Assembly: GCF_000172075.1 (NCBI RefSeq) | Contig: NZ_ABIC01000041.1 | Span: 1 to 38,996 of the forward strand | Source: Shewanella benthica KT99 | Lineage (GTDB): Bacteria > Pseudomonadota > Gammaproteobacteria > Enterobacterales > Shewanellaceae | Direction: 5' to 3' | Length of the DNA stretch: 38,996 nucleotides | In this document: piece after piece, positions 9,707 to 16,923 of the stretch | Layout: each line of letters begins with the position of its first letter | How positions within the stretch are numbered: the first letter of the stretch is position 1 | Translations under genes and position numbers: made by a program | The notes under the pieces: model-generated | The model's input: the letters and a program-made list of their open reading frames with translations, nothing else | The model's database searches: none | Told to the model about the DNA's origin: nothing

Positions 9707-10648
9707 TTAGTGAGGTTCAGAATCTATCATTTCTTCAGCAAGGCTAAAGTCACTACTAGAAGAAAAAATAAACCTAGATGAATACTTGACTTGAAGTGAA
9801 TTTACGTTGGTTACATTATCTTTTGTAGAAGCCATAACTTTGCCTTTTTTAATGCAATGATATAGATTTTCTATAGATTCAAATTGTTCAGGACGTAGTT
9901 GCCTAAATTCATAATCTTCTTCTATCGACTTAAAGCTCTCACATAAGTAGCTTGCTCTATTTCCGCACCAGAGTACTAATGTAAGATCTTTAGTTAGAGG
10001 AAGGTATACTTCAATTCCATCTACTTCTAAACCGATTTTACCTCTCTCTCCTTCATCTCCTGTTGTACTTTGAAAGGATATAGGATTATCTGAAATCCAG
10101 AACTGTGATTCTGCAGATGAAGCTTGCAAAAGCCATGTCTTATTAAAAAAATTCTGAGTAAACAAATCGAAGTCAGAGAGAAGGGACATCCTCCAGAGCC
10201 TAGATGAATATTCAGTCGGTTCTTGATAACCTTCTACTTGCTCAGGACTAATACCTCTAGACAAAAGCTCCCCCATCAAATGGTCATGTAGCTTAAGGGA
10301 CTGATTGAAAGCATATGGAGTTCTCAGATACTGAATTGATATGAACTCTGACAAACTGTACTTATCTTCTTCTGTGAGGTTCGATAATGAATTGTTATCA
10401 ACAATACTATCAATAATTTTGGATGCCTTGCTTTCATATTCCGTTAACTTATCCTCTAAACTATATTCAACTCCTGAGACTTCAAAATTGTAGTAATAAG
10501 TCTCTGCTGCTACGCCTTTAATTGAAGATTTAAACACCCTTTTTTCCCACTTATCAAATACCCATATCAACTCTTTACTGTCTGCAAATCTCTTTAGTAA
10601 AAGTCTTGGAACATAGTGTTGCCGCTTAGCTGTATTTTTACGATCCAT
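9707..10648 (-). CDS. DUF4238 family protein of unknown function
   Basis: The 313-residue protein begins with a short basic stretch and the conserved RQHYVPRLLLKRF (9-21) that marks DUF4238 proteins. Further family-like segments are YLRTPYAF and FWISDNPI. No signal peptide or membrane segment is seen, so it is probably cytoplasmic. The biochemical role of the family is not established. The gene is AT-rich compared with its chromosomal neighbours and stands alone between hairpin repeats in the ppiD-fabV accessory segment, which suggests acquisition by transfer. Such orphan genes often travel in defence or mobile islands, but nothing in the sequence proves this. The start ATG at 10648 gives the family N-terminus. 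Confidence 0.75.
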   Translation of the reverse strand: MDRKNTAKRQHYVPRLLLKRFADSKELIWVFDKWEKRVFKSSIKGVAAETYYYNFEVSGVEYSLEDKLTEYESKASKIIDSIVDNNSLSNLTEEDKYSLSEFISIQYLRTPYAFNQSLKLHDHLMGELLSRGISPEQVEGYQEPTEYSSRLWRMSLLSDFDLFTQNFFNKTWLLQASSAESQFWISDNPISFQSTTGDEGERGKIGLEVDGIEVYLPLTKDLTLVLWCGNRASYLCESFKSIEEDYEFRQLRPEQFESIENLYHCIKKGKVMASTKDNVTNVNSLQVKYSSRFIFSSSSDFSLAEEMIDSEPH

Positions 10649-10704
10649 GAAATATTCTCATCTTATTGCCATGCTTTTCATAATGACGCTAGTAAATTAT
10701 AAAG

Positions 10705-10990
10705 TGGTCAGCCCCTTTATCCACGCAGCGGTATTTATCGACATGCGCAGTAGGTCGATAAATACCGCTGTCCCCAAATGCCCTTCTAATATCTCGATGA
10801 TCTCGGCTCGCTCAAACGACGCGATACCTAAGAAGGGCCGTGCGGGGTCTCATTGCCTGGCATCATGCTCTTGGGGCTGGATACACCGCCACACCGAAGC
10901 ATGGCGGTGTATCCCATATTGCTACCCAGTGTCAGTTGATTGCGGCCCAGTTGATAGTGCAGACTAGAGGCCAAAAAGCTAGGGGCAGGC
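10705..10990. repeat. Element with two long perfect hairpins, possible non-autonomous mobile unit
   Basis: The 10649-11435 gap is non-coding. Its left part is more GC-rich than the flanking genes and contains a perfect 17-bp inverted repeat (10726-10742 with 10754-10770, 11-nt loop), a perfect 13-bp inverted repeat (10879-10891 with 10902-10914, 10-nt loop) and an 8-bp pair GCCCTTCT/AGAAGGGC enclosing 43 nt (10780-10787 with 10831-10838). No T-tract follows either long stem, so these are not simple terminators. The pattern recalls hairpin units mobilised by REP-associated (Y1) transposases, but no transposase is in the window. Confidence 0.45.
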
Positions 10991-11022
10991 CTTTCCTTTT
11001 GCATACTCAGTTTTCTTACATT

Positions 11023-11074
11023 TTCTAATCCCGTGCTACAACTTTAGAACATTAGTTCTAACAAACTTCTGTCC
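11023..11074 (+). repeat. Imperfect direct repeat, left copy
   Basis: About 52 bp starting TTCTAATC and ending ACTTCTGTCCA. It aligns with 12201-12253 in the same orientation. The core is TTAGAAC-N4-GTTCTAAC, itself an inverted repeat. The two copies bracket the ribbon-helix-helix-like gene. Confidence 0.5.
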
Positions 11075-11387
11075 AGGTATGGTTTAGAGTGATCAATCTA
11101 AGTCGTTATTGCCCCATTCGAAGTTACACCTTACTAGCTTCTCAGTTCATAAAATCACCATTTTACTTGTTTTTTCTCATACTAGTAATGTGTTTAGAAT
11201 ACTAGGGGCTTACCAGATAGTACCGGTTTCTGGGCTTTTACTTGTGGAATACTGATAAGTTTTACCATGATTAAATCCATTATTATCAATACTATAGTTC
11301 TAATCCGCATTCAGGTTTTATTCTGCTTCGGGCAAAGGTAGAGTGCGTTTTAGTTAAAAAATCACAACCAAACATTGCAATCATACT

Positions 11388-11403
11388 CAAATCATATGAT
11401 TTG
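11388..11403. promoter_or_regulatory. 16-bp perfect palindrome upstream of the 11436 gene, possible operator
   Basis: CAAATCATATGATTTG is a perfect palindrome 32 bp upstream of the start codon. The downstream product has an N-terminus like a ribbon-helix-helix DNA-binding domain, a fold that binds such dyads and often controls its own gene. Autoregulation is inference. Confidence 0.4.
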
Positions 11404-11435
11404 AATGTGGTTCATTAATGATTTGGTGGTAACTT

Positions 11436-11999
11436 ATGAAAATCGAGATTTCCGACAAAACATATAAACGCTTATCTGAGCTAGCCCAAGGCTTTGACAC
11501 CCCTGATGTGGTAATAAATCGTCTAATAGACTCAGTGGCTAAGATACCTGAGCGCAAGCCTACGATTAGCTTTAACCCCAGTAATGAAGCAGACTTTAAA
11601 GCTGCCTTGTTAAATACAAGACTAGCCGAAATTTGTATCACATATATAGATAAGCCAAAAATCTTTTCTGTATGGAACGCTGATAAATTCAAGGGTTCAT
11701 CAAACCTTAAAGCTAATCTATGGTCAGGCTTCCTGAGAGGGTGGAAAGATAAAGGTATCAGTAATATCAGCTTAACTATTTTAGATACTGATACTGATGG
11801 AACCGTTTTAGAAATCGGTCATGCACTAGGATTGAGCTATGAAGATGCCAAAATAGTCCAACCGCGTGCCCATAGAGAGGATGAGAACAACTATCTAATT
11901 TGCTTCGATAATAAAGAGCTTTCTATCATCGATAAGATTCAGCACAAAGTTAACAACGACCTAAATGTTTACTTACCATCTTTTATGCTTAACCTCTAA
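11436..11999 (+). CDS. Orphan protein with ribbon-helix-helix-like N-terminus
   Basis: The product is 187 residues and I do not recognise a named family. Residues 1-35 (MKIEISDKTYKRLSELAQ...TPDVVINRLIDS) show the strand-helix-helix pattern of ribbon-helix-helix DNA-binding domains and recall the N-terminal oligomerisation domain of SeqA. The remainder is a separate domain containing IFSVWNADKFKGSSNLKANL, an acidic run DTDTDGT and a C-terminal hydrophobic tail. No signal peptide or membrane segment is seen. The start has the weak site GGTGG 8 nt upstream. The last two codons and the stop TAA lie inside a 7-bp tandem array, so the native C-terminus may have been replaced. A palindrome upstream may be its operator. 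It could be a regulator or a nuclease-like accessory protein. Confidence 0.7.
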   Translation: MKIEISDKTYKRLSELAQGFDTPDVVINRLIDSVAKIPERKPTISFNPSNEADFKAALLNTRLAEICITYIDKPKIFSVWNADKFKGSSNLKANLWSGFLRGWKDKGISNISLTILDTDTDGTVLEIGHALGLSYEDAKIVQPRAHREDENNYLICFDNKELSIIDKIQHKVNNDLNVYLPSFMLNL

Positions 12000-12065
12000 C
12001 CTCTAACCTCTAACCTCTAACCTCTAACCTCTAACCTCTAACCTCTAACCTCTAACCTCTAACCT
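11991..12065. repeat. Tandem heptamer array (AACCTCT), ten full units
   Basis: Ten perfect copies of AACCTCT run from 11991 to 12060, followed by a partial AACCT. The other strand reads TTAGAGG repeats, superficially telomere-like. The array begins inside the 3' end of the preceding gene and supplies its final Asn-Leu codons and stop. Perfect identity indicates recent expansion by slippage; copy number is likely to vary between strains. Confidence 0.97.
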
Positions 12066-12092
12066 ACACCAACCTAAAATCCTAAATCGCTG

Positions 12093-12114
12093 GGTCTGTC
12101 ACATTAGACAGACC
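12093..12114 (+). other. Hairpin downstream of the heptamer array
   Basis: GGTCTGTC pairs with GACAGACC (8 bp, perfect) over a 6-nt loop. There is no T-tract after it, so it is at best a weak terminator of the 11436 gene. Confidence 0.45.
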
Positions 12115-12200
12115 TAGTAACTACCTCCCAGACTTGAACTGTTATAAGTGATAAAGGGGGCGGAGCGAATTAGGGCTTTCGAATAGATCTAAGATACTTT

Positions 12201-12253
12201 TTCTAATCAGTGTCAGGTTAATTAGAATCAATGTTCTAACGCACTTATGTCCA
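12201..12253 (+). repeat. Imperfect direct repeat, right copy
   Basis: About 53 bp matching 11023-11074 in the same orientation: TTCTAATC at the start, TTAGAA...GTTCTAAC in the middle and ACTTATGTCCA at the end, roughly 70 percent identical by eye. Confidence 0.5.
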
Positions 12254-12339
12254 AAAATGAGCTACATGCCAGTAAAATTCAAATCGAAGAAGCAAATACT
12301 CAGGTGTGAACGCGGCTGTGACCTTCGATGTCAGGGTGA

Positions 12340-12450
12340 GGTATCGCGAAGTGATACTCTTCGAACGAGAGGCCGAACTGGCCGTTAAACATGGACGTTG
12401 TTTGAAACCGCAGAGCCCACAGGGATGTGCTTGCGGCACCTCGTAGAAGT
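12340..12450 (+). repeat. Intergenic hairpin repeat, GGA loops on the plus strand (copy 2)
   Basis: This is the inverted counterpart of the 9428-9500 block, including the shared GGCCAGTTC and GTTCGAAG segments. On the plus strand it forms CACA-GGGA-TGTG (12418-12429) inside an outer CCGCA/TGCGG stem (12408-12436), and AAC-ATGGAC-GTT (12388-12399). A GGA-free stem GTATC/GATAC lies at about 12341-12357. ACAGGGATGT matches the published CsrA consensus core ACARGGAUGU. The rest of the 12000-12821 gap holds the heptamer array, the direct repeat and the hairpins listed separately; 12451-12690 shows nothing else I can support. Confidence 0.55.
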
Positions 12451-12694
12451 GTTTACATGTTGGGCGAGCCGCAGGCTATAGATTAGAATGAATTTATGGC
12501 ATTCTTGAAGCTAACCAAATAACAAAATCCGCCCAATGAACCCACAATAGATATTTCAGCAACTTGTTATCTGACAAGTAAACCATCTGGTGTTTAAAGC
12601 TGAGTAAAAAGGTGAGTAAATTATATTGTTTGTTGAGGCTGGGGCTAACTCTTTGTCAGGATAGTTGGGAGTTGATGCTTGAGGTATATATAAG

Positions 12695-12741
12695 CAAGGG
12701 CATAGACCAGTACCAATGGGTACAATGAGTCTATGCCCTTG
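12695..12741 (-). terminator. Long hairpin downstream of fabV, probable terminator
   Basis: CAAGGGCATAGAC (12695-12707) pairs with GTCTATGCCCTTG (12729-12741), 13 bp, with an inner GTACC/GGTAC stem. It lies 80 bp after the fabV stop. On the minus strand no clean T-run follows, so termination is likely but not certain. A smaller 8-bp hairpin CAGTTGAT/ATCAACTG lies between (12751-12770). Confidence 0.45.
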
Positions 12742-12821
12742 TAGAGGTGTCAGTTGATATTAATCAACTGCAGCCAGCTCAGTAACAACTTCATTGTTTA
12801 CCGAGCCTTTCTTGATACAGA

Positions 12822-14024
12822 TTAGATCTGTTCGACGTCGAAGCTCACTTCCGGATTGACATCTAGTTCATAATCCACAGACGCTATGCCAAAACCAAAT
12901 AGCTTGAGGAATTCTTGTTTATACTCGCGGTAATCGGTCAGCTCTGTCAAGTTTTCAGTGGTGACTAACGGCCATTGATCGCGACAATGCTGCTGGATCT
13001 CTTCTCTTAGTTCCCAGTCATCTAGGCGTAAGCGATTAGCGTCATCGACCTGGGGCGCTTGACCATCTTCACGATACAGACGCTCAGCGAACATGCGGTT
13101 GATCTGCTCTATACAGCCTTCATGTAAGCCTTCTTCGCGCATCTTCTTAAAGACCATGGCGATATAAAGTGGCATGACCGGGATCGCAGAGCTGGCTTGA
13201 GTGACAACGCTCTTAAGTACGGCGACATTTGCGCTACCACCTGTGGCAGATAACTTCTTATCTAAGGCTTTTGCTGCGCGGTCAAGATCCATTTTGGCTT
13301 TACCCAGGGCGCCGAGCCAGTAGATAGGCCAGGTCAATTCTGTGCCGATATAACTATAGGCTACAGTCTTGCAGCCATCAGCCAGTACGCCAGCTTCAGA
13401 TAACGCTGCTAACCACAGCTCCCAGTCATCACCGCCCATGACTGTCACTGTGTCTTGGATCTCTTGCTCGCTGGCTGGCTCTACGCTGGTTTCGATAATA
13501 AGATCTTTATTGGTGTCTACTGCAGTAGCGGTATAAGTCTCGCCAATAGGCTTAAGCGCTGAGCGAATAAGCTCTCCCGAATCGGGCATTTTACGCACCG
13601 GAGAGGCTAGAGAGTAGACCACCATATCGATTTGGCCCAAGTCGGCTTTAATAATATCGATGGCTTTCTGTTTAGCTTGATGACTGAATGCATCACCATT
13701 GAGGCTCTTAGAATACAAGCCTTCCGCTTTAGCAAACTTATCGAAGGCCGCTGAGTTATACCAACCGGCCGAGCCTGATTTCCTTTCAGTTCCTGGCTTT
13801 TCGAAGAATACCCCGAGAGTGGCAGCGCCACTGCCGAAGGCGGCAGCAATACGAGAAGATAGACCATATCCACTTGAAGAGCCGATAACTAAAACTTTCT
13901 TAGGGCCATTTTTTAAGCTTCCCTTCGCCTTAGTGATATTGATCTGTTCGAGTACATTAGCTTCACAACCAACAGGATGAGTAGTGGTGCATATAAAGCC
14001 ACGTGTTTTAGGTTTGATTATCAT
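12822..14024 (-). CDS. fabV: Enoyl-[acyl-carrier-protein] reductase (NADH), FabV type
   Basis: FabV catalyses the last reduction of each fatty-acid elongation cycle, trans-2-enoyl-ACP to acyl-ACP, using NADH. The 400-residue length is typical. The protein starts [20 protein letters not shown], has the nucleotide-binding loop [15 protein letters not shown] (44-58), and the FabV catalytic pair Tyr235 and Lys244 in the Y-X8-K arrangement. FabV enzymes are distinct from FabI and are known to be insensitive to triclosan. In E. coli the gene next to sapF is fabI; here fabV occupies that slot. The ATG at 14024 has an AGAAG-type ribosome site on the minus strand. Downstream is a long hairpin. Confidence 0.96.
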   Translation of the reverse strand: MIIKPKTRGFICTTTHPVGCEANVLEQINITKAKGSLKNGPKKVLVIGSSSGYGLSSRIAAAFGSGAATLGVFFEKPGTERKSGSAGWYNSAAFDKFAKAEGLYSKSLNGDAFSHQAKQKAIDIIKADLGQIDMVVYSLASPVRKMPDSGELIRSALKPIGETYTATAVDTNKDLIIETSVEPASEQEIQDTVTVMGGDDWELWLAALSEAGVLADGCKTVAYSYIGTELTWPIYWLGALGKAKMDLDRAAKALDKKLSATGGSANVAVLKSVVTQASSAIPVMPLYIAMVFKKMREEGLHEGCIEQINRMFAERLYREDGQAPQVDDANRLRLDDWELREEIQQHCRDQWPLVTTENLTELTDYREYKQEFLKLFGFGIASVDYELDVNPEVSFDVEQI

Positions 14025-14216
14025 GTTTCATCTTCTCTTTAAAAAGTGATGATAGGATAATTAATCAAGCGCCAAATGGCACTCATTATTCCTGATTTTC
14101 TTTAAAAATGGCCAGTGGTAAGAGCAGTTTACTGGATTGGAATCGATTGACTCTTATCATTTAAGGCGTTTAATCTTCATGGTCAAGTATAGTCAAGTAT
14201 GGCTATAACCTATGGA

Positions 14217-15029
14217 TTAACCATGCTTCTTGATTGTCCTGTGGAGTCGTTTCTGACTAAAGAGGCTTAGCTCTTGGACCAGACGTTGAGTATATTCATG
14301 TTTTGGTGCATTGAATAATTCTTCTGTTGTCGCTTTCTCAACCATCTTCCCATGGTGAAGCACCATCACCTTATCGCTAAAGTGACGAATGATGCTGAGG
14401 TTATGCGACACGAAAATATAAGACAGTCCCATCTCTTTTTGAAGTTTTAACAATAAGTTGAGAATTTGTGAGCGGACCGAAAGGTCGAGGGCGGTGAGAG
14501 CTTCATCCGCGATGATTATTTTGGGATCCAGCATGAGCGCACGGGCAACGGCAACACGTTGCTTCATCCCCTCAGAAATCATGTGAGGGTAGAAATCTGC
14601 GTGTTCGGGTAACAGACCCACTTTTCTGAGTTTATCGACGACCTGTTCCCTACGCTGTTTGGCATTGAGTTCGGTATTAAACTTGAGTGGTTCATCGAGC
14701 AGAGCCCCGATGGTTAATTTAGGATTCAGTGATGTGTTTGGATCTTGAAAAATCATCCTGATCAACTTACATCTTTGTTTCAGGTTTCGTTTTTCCAGCG
14801 CTTCCCCTTCGAAATAGATCTCGCCACTACTGCGGGTTTCGGCGCCAACGAGTATCCTTGCCAGGGTGCTTTTTCCCGAACCGGCTTCGCCAACAATCGC
14901 TAAGGTTTCTCCTCTGTTGAGCTCAAAGGAAACAGGAAACAAAGCTTGATTATACTCACGTTTAAACCCTTTGTAGCCTGTATAGAAACGCTTACTTAGG
15001 TTTCTAACTTGAAGCAGAGGTGTCGTCAT
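14217..15029 (-). CDS. sapF: Sap/Dpp-type peptide ABC transporter, ATP-binding protein SapF
   Basis: One of two ATPases that power the SapBC permease. It has 270 residues. Walker A is GEAGSGKST (47-55), the Q-loop is in IFQDPN (93-98), the signature is ISEGMKQR (151-158) instead of the canonical LSGGQ, and Walker B is IIIADEA (171-177). Divergent signatures are also seen in E. coli SapF. It overlaps the end of sapD by 26 bp, so translation is coupled. It is the last gene of pspF-proximal sapABCDF. Sap proteins have been linked to resistance to antimicrobial peptides, potassium uptake and putrescine export in other species; which applies here is unknown. Confidence 0.92.
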   Translation of the reverse strand: MTTPLLQVRNLSKRFYTGYKGFKREYNQALFPVSFELNRGETLAIVGEAGSGKSTLARILVGAETRSSGEIYFEGEALEKRNLKQRCKLIRMIFQDPNTSLNPKLTIGALLDEPLKFNTELNAKQRREQVVDKLRKVGLLPEHADFYPHMISEGMKQRVAVARALMLDPKIIIADEALTALDLSVRSQILNLLLKLQKEMGLSYIFVSHNLSIIRHFSDKVMVLHHGKMVEKATTEELFNAPKHEYTQRLVQELSLFSQKRLHRTIKKHG

Positions 15030-16017
15030 TACATGTTTCTTCTTGGTAAGGGAAATGGCAGGCGAAATATCGATTTTTTTTATGACTTAAATTAGGACGA
15101 ATCACGCATTTCTTTTCGGCGCGAGGGCACCTTGGACCGAGCCGGCAACCTATGGGAAGGTGTTGCAGTGTAGGTGCTGAGCCTGGCAGTGTACGCATGA
15201 TCGATTTGTGAGCGATTTGTCCCGTGTGGTGCGGAATATTATTAAGCAGTGCTTTAGTGTATGGATGATAAGGATGGGCTAAGATTTCAGCCGTAGGACC
15301 TGACTCCATGATTTGTCCACAATACATCACCGACAGTCGATCACACCAGATTGATAAGGTCTCGAGCTCATGACTGATCAGCAGAATGGATAAATCCTGT
15401 AGCTGGTTTAATTTAGTCAGCAGGCGAAAGATCTGCGCCTGTGTGTCCATCTCCATGGAGTTGGTTGGCTCATCGGCTATTAGCAGCCTAGGTTGGTTGG
15501 CAATAGCCATGGCTATCATGACTTTTTGACACTCACCTTCCGACAGTTCCCAGGCATAGCTGGACATGATTTTTTGCGTGTCCTTGATGCCTACCTTATG
15601 CAGCCATTTTCTTGCGGTCTTCTTCTTATCTGCGTTGCGTCGCCAGAAAGGCAGTTTCTTATTTTCTGGCATGGCTTCAACAAGCTGGGTACCGACACGA
15701 ATAACAGGATCTAGGCTGCTGGATGGGTCTTGAAATATCATGGCAATATCGCTCCCCATCAGGTTGCGTCTTTGTTTTGAACTCATCTCTAACAGATTGT
15801 GTCCATCCCACAACATGCGGTCGGCCTTGATCGTCCAGTTATGGCCTGGGATCCCTAAGATAGCTCGAGCCAATAAGCTGCGGCCAGAACCGGACTCTCC
15901 AACTAAGCCGTGAATCTCGGCTGGATTAATTGTCAAGCTGACTTTGTCCAGAGCCTTGACGCGCCCGTGAGGGGTGTCTAGTTCAATGGTGAGGTTACGA
16001 ATATCGAGTAAGGGCAT
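15004..16017 (-). CDS. sapD: Sap-type peptide ABC transporter, ATP-binding protein SapD (Walker A Lys to Arg)
   Basis: The partner ATPase of SapF, 337 residues, collinear with E. coli SapD including the oligopeptide-transporter C-terminal region PIGCRLGPRCPRA. Signature LSEGECQK (158-165) and Walker B LLIADEP (178-184) are present. The Walker A motif reads GESGSGRS (40-47): the normally invariant lysine is arginine (Arg46, codon CGC). This may weaken or abolish hydrolysis at that site, making SapF the main ATPase, or be a tolerated family variant. It lies 15 bp after sapC and overlaps sapF. Confidence 0.93.
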   Translation of the reverse strand: MPLLDIRNLTIELDTPHGRVKALDKVSLTINPAEIHGLVGESGSGRSLLARAILGIPGHNWTIKADRMLWDGHNLLEMSSKQRRNLMGSDIAMIFQDPSSSLDPVIRVGTQLVEAMPENKKLPFWRRNADKKKTARKWLHKVGIKDTQKIMSSYAWELSEGECQKVMIAMAIANQPRLLIADEPTNSMEMDTQAQIFRLLTKLNQLQDLSILLISHELETLSIWCDRLSVMYCGQIMESGPTAEILAHPYHPYTKALLNNIPHHTGQIAHKSIMRTLPGSAPTLQHLPIGCRLGPRCPRAEKKCVIRPNLSHKKNRYFACHFPYQEETCNDDTSASS

Positions 16018-16032
16018 AATCAGGTATCAAGA

Positions 16033-16923
16033 TTAATTATTGAGCGGCGACAAGGCAGATCGTAAGCCATCGCCGACTAAGTTAATGGATAGGACACAGC
16101 ACAAGATGGCAATGCCGGGTATCGTCACAGTCCATGGGGCGGTTAACAGGTTATCCATTCCCTGGGATACCATGGCACCCCATTCAGGGCTCGGGGCTTG
16201 TGCGCCTAAGTTTAAGAAACCCAGCGCGGCAATATCCAGAATGGCCGCCGAGATCCCTAAGGTAGTTTGTATGATCAAGGTGTCCCATATATTTGGCATG
16301 ATGACATACCAAAAAATTTGAAACTGATTCGCACCATCGAGTCTTGCGGCCGTGACATATTCTTTTTGCAATTCTTCATGAATGGCTTGATGAATAGCAC
16401 GGACAAACTGAGGCGTAAGCGCAATGCCCACGGCCCAAAAAACGTTTTCTAATCCCGGTCCCATCACTGCGACCACTAATATCGCCATTAATAGGGAGGG
16501 AATTGACAACAAAGCATCAAGCAGGTGACTGAGAATGCTTGATTTTAGTCCTTTCATCATGCCTGAAATTGAACCGATAATAAAACCAAGAACCAATGAT
16601 GCGAGGACGATGCCTAAGGCCAAACCGAAGGTTAAGTGAGCGCCATGGAGTAGGCGGCTGAAAATATCTCGACCTAAATCGTCGGTACCAAGAAAGTGCT
16701 CTACAGTTCCGCTTGCATCCCATGATGGTGCCAATAAGAGGGCATGTGGGTCCTGTTGCTCCGGAGCATAGGGGGCGATAAGCGGACCAAATAGGGCCAG
16801 TAACAAGAAACAAATCACCGTCCATAATCCGGCAAAAGCGAATGGATTATCTAAAAATGCATGCCAGAACCTGCGCATAGGAGAGGGTATCTCATCTTCC
16901 TGATAGATCTTAATTTGCGGCAT
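16033..16923 (-). CDS. sapC: Sap-type peptide ABC transporter, permease SapC
   Basis: Inner-membrane permease of the Dpp/Opp type, 296 residues. A first membrane segment (about 28-51) is followed by a periplasmic loop with FLGTDDLGRDIFSRLLHGA, then a BPD-type domain with several membrane spans. The cytoplasmic EAA loop that contacts the ATPase is visible as AARLDGANQFQIFWYVIMP. The start overlaps the end of sapB by 14 bp, as expected for tight coupling in this operon. Confidence 0.93.
   Translation of the reverse strand: MPQIKIYQEDEIPSPMRRFWHAFLDNPFAFAGLWTVICFLLLALFGPLIAPYAPEQQDPHALLLAPSWDASGTVEHFLGTDDLGRDIFSRLLHGAHLTFGLALGIVLASLVLGFIIGSISGMMKGLKSSILSHLLDALLSIPSLLMAILVVAVMGPGLENVFWAVGIALTPQFVRAIHQAIHEELQKEYVTAARLDGANQFQIFWYVIMPNIWDTLIIQTTLGISAAILDIAALGFLNLGAQAPSPEWGAMVSQGMDNLLTAPWTVTIPGIAILCCVLSINLVGDGLRSALSPLNN

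Noticed and set aside
10647..11028. Open frames across the two long hairpins
   Set aside because: They read through perfect inverted repeats, share no recognisable protein pattern and have no ribosome site.
11991..12065. CRISPR array
   Set aside because: The unit is a 7-bp tandem repeat with no spacers and no cas genes nearby.
14025..14216. Possible small gene between sapF and fabV
   Set aside because: No open frame with a ribosome site or conserved pattern could be supported.
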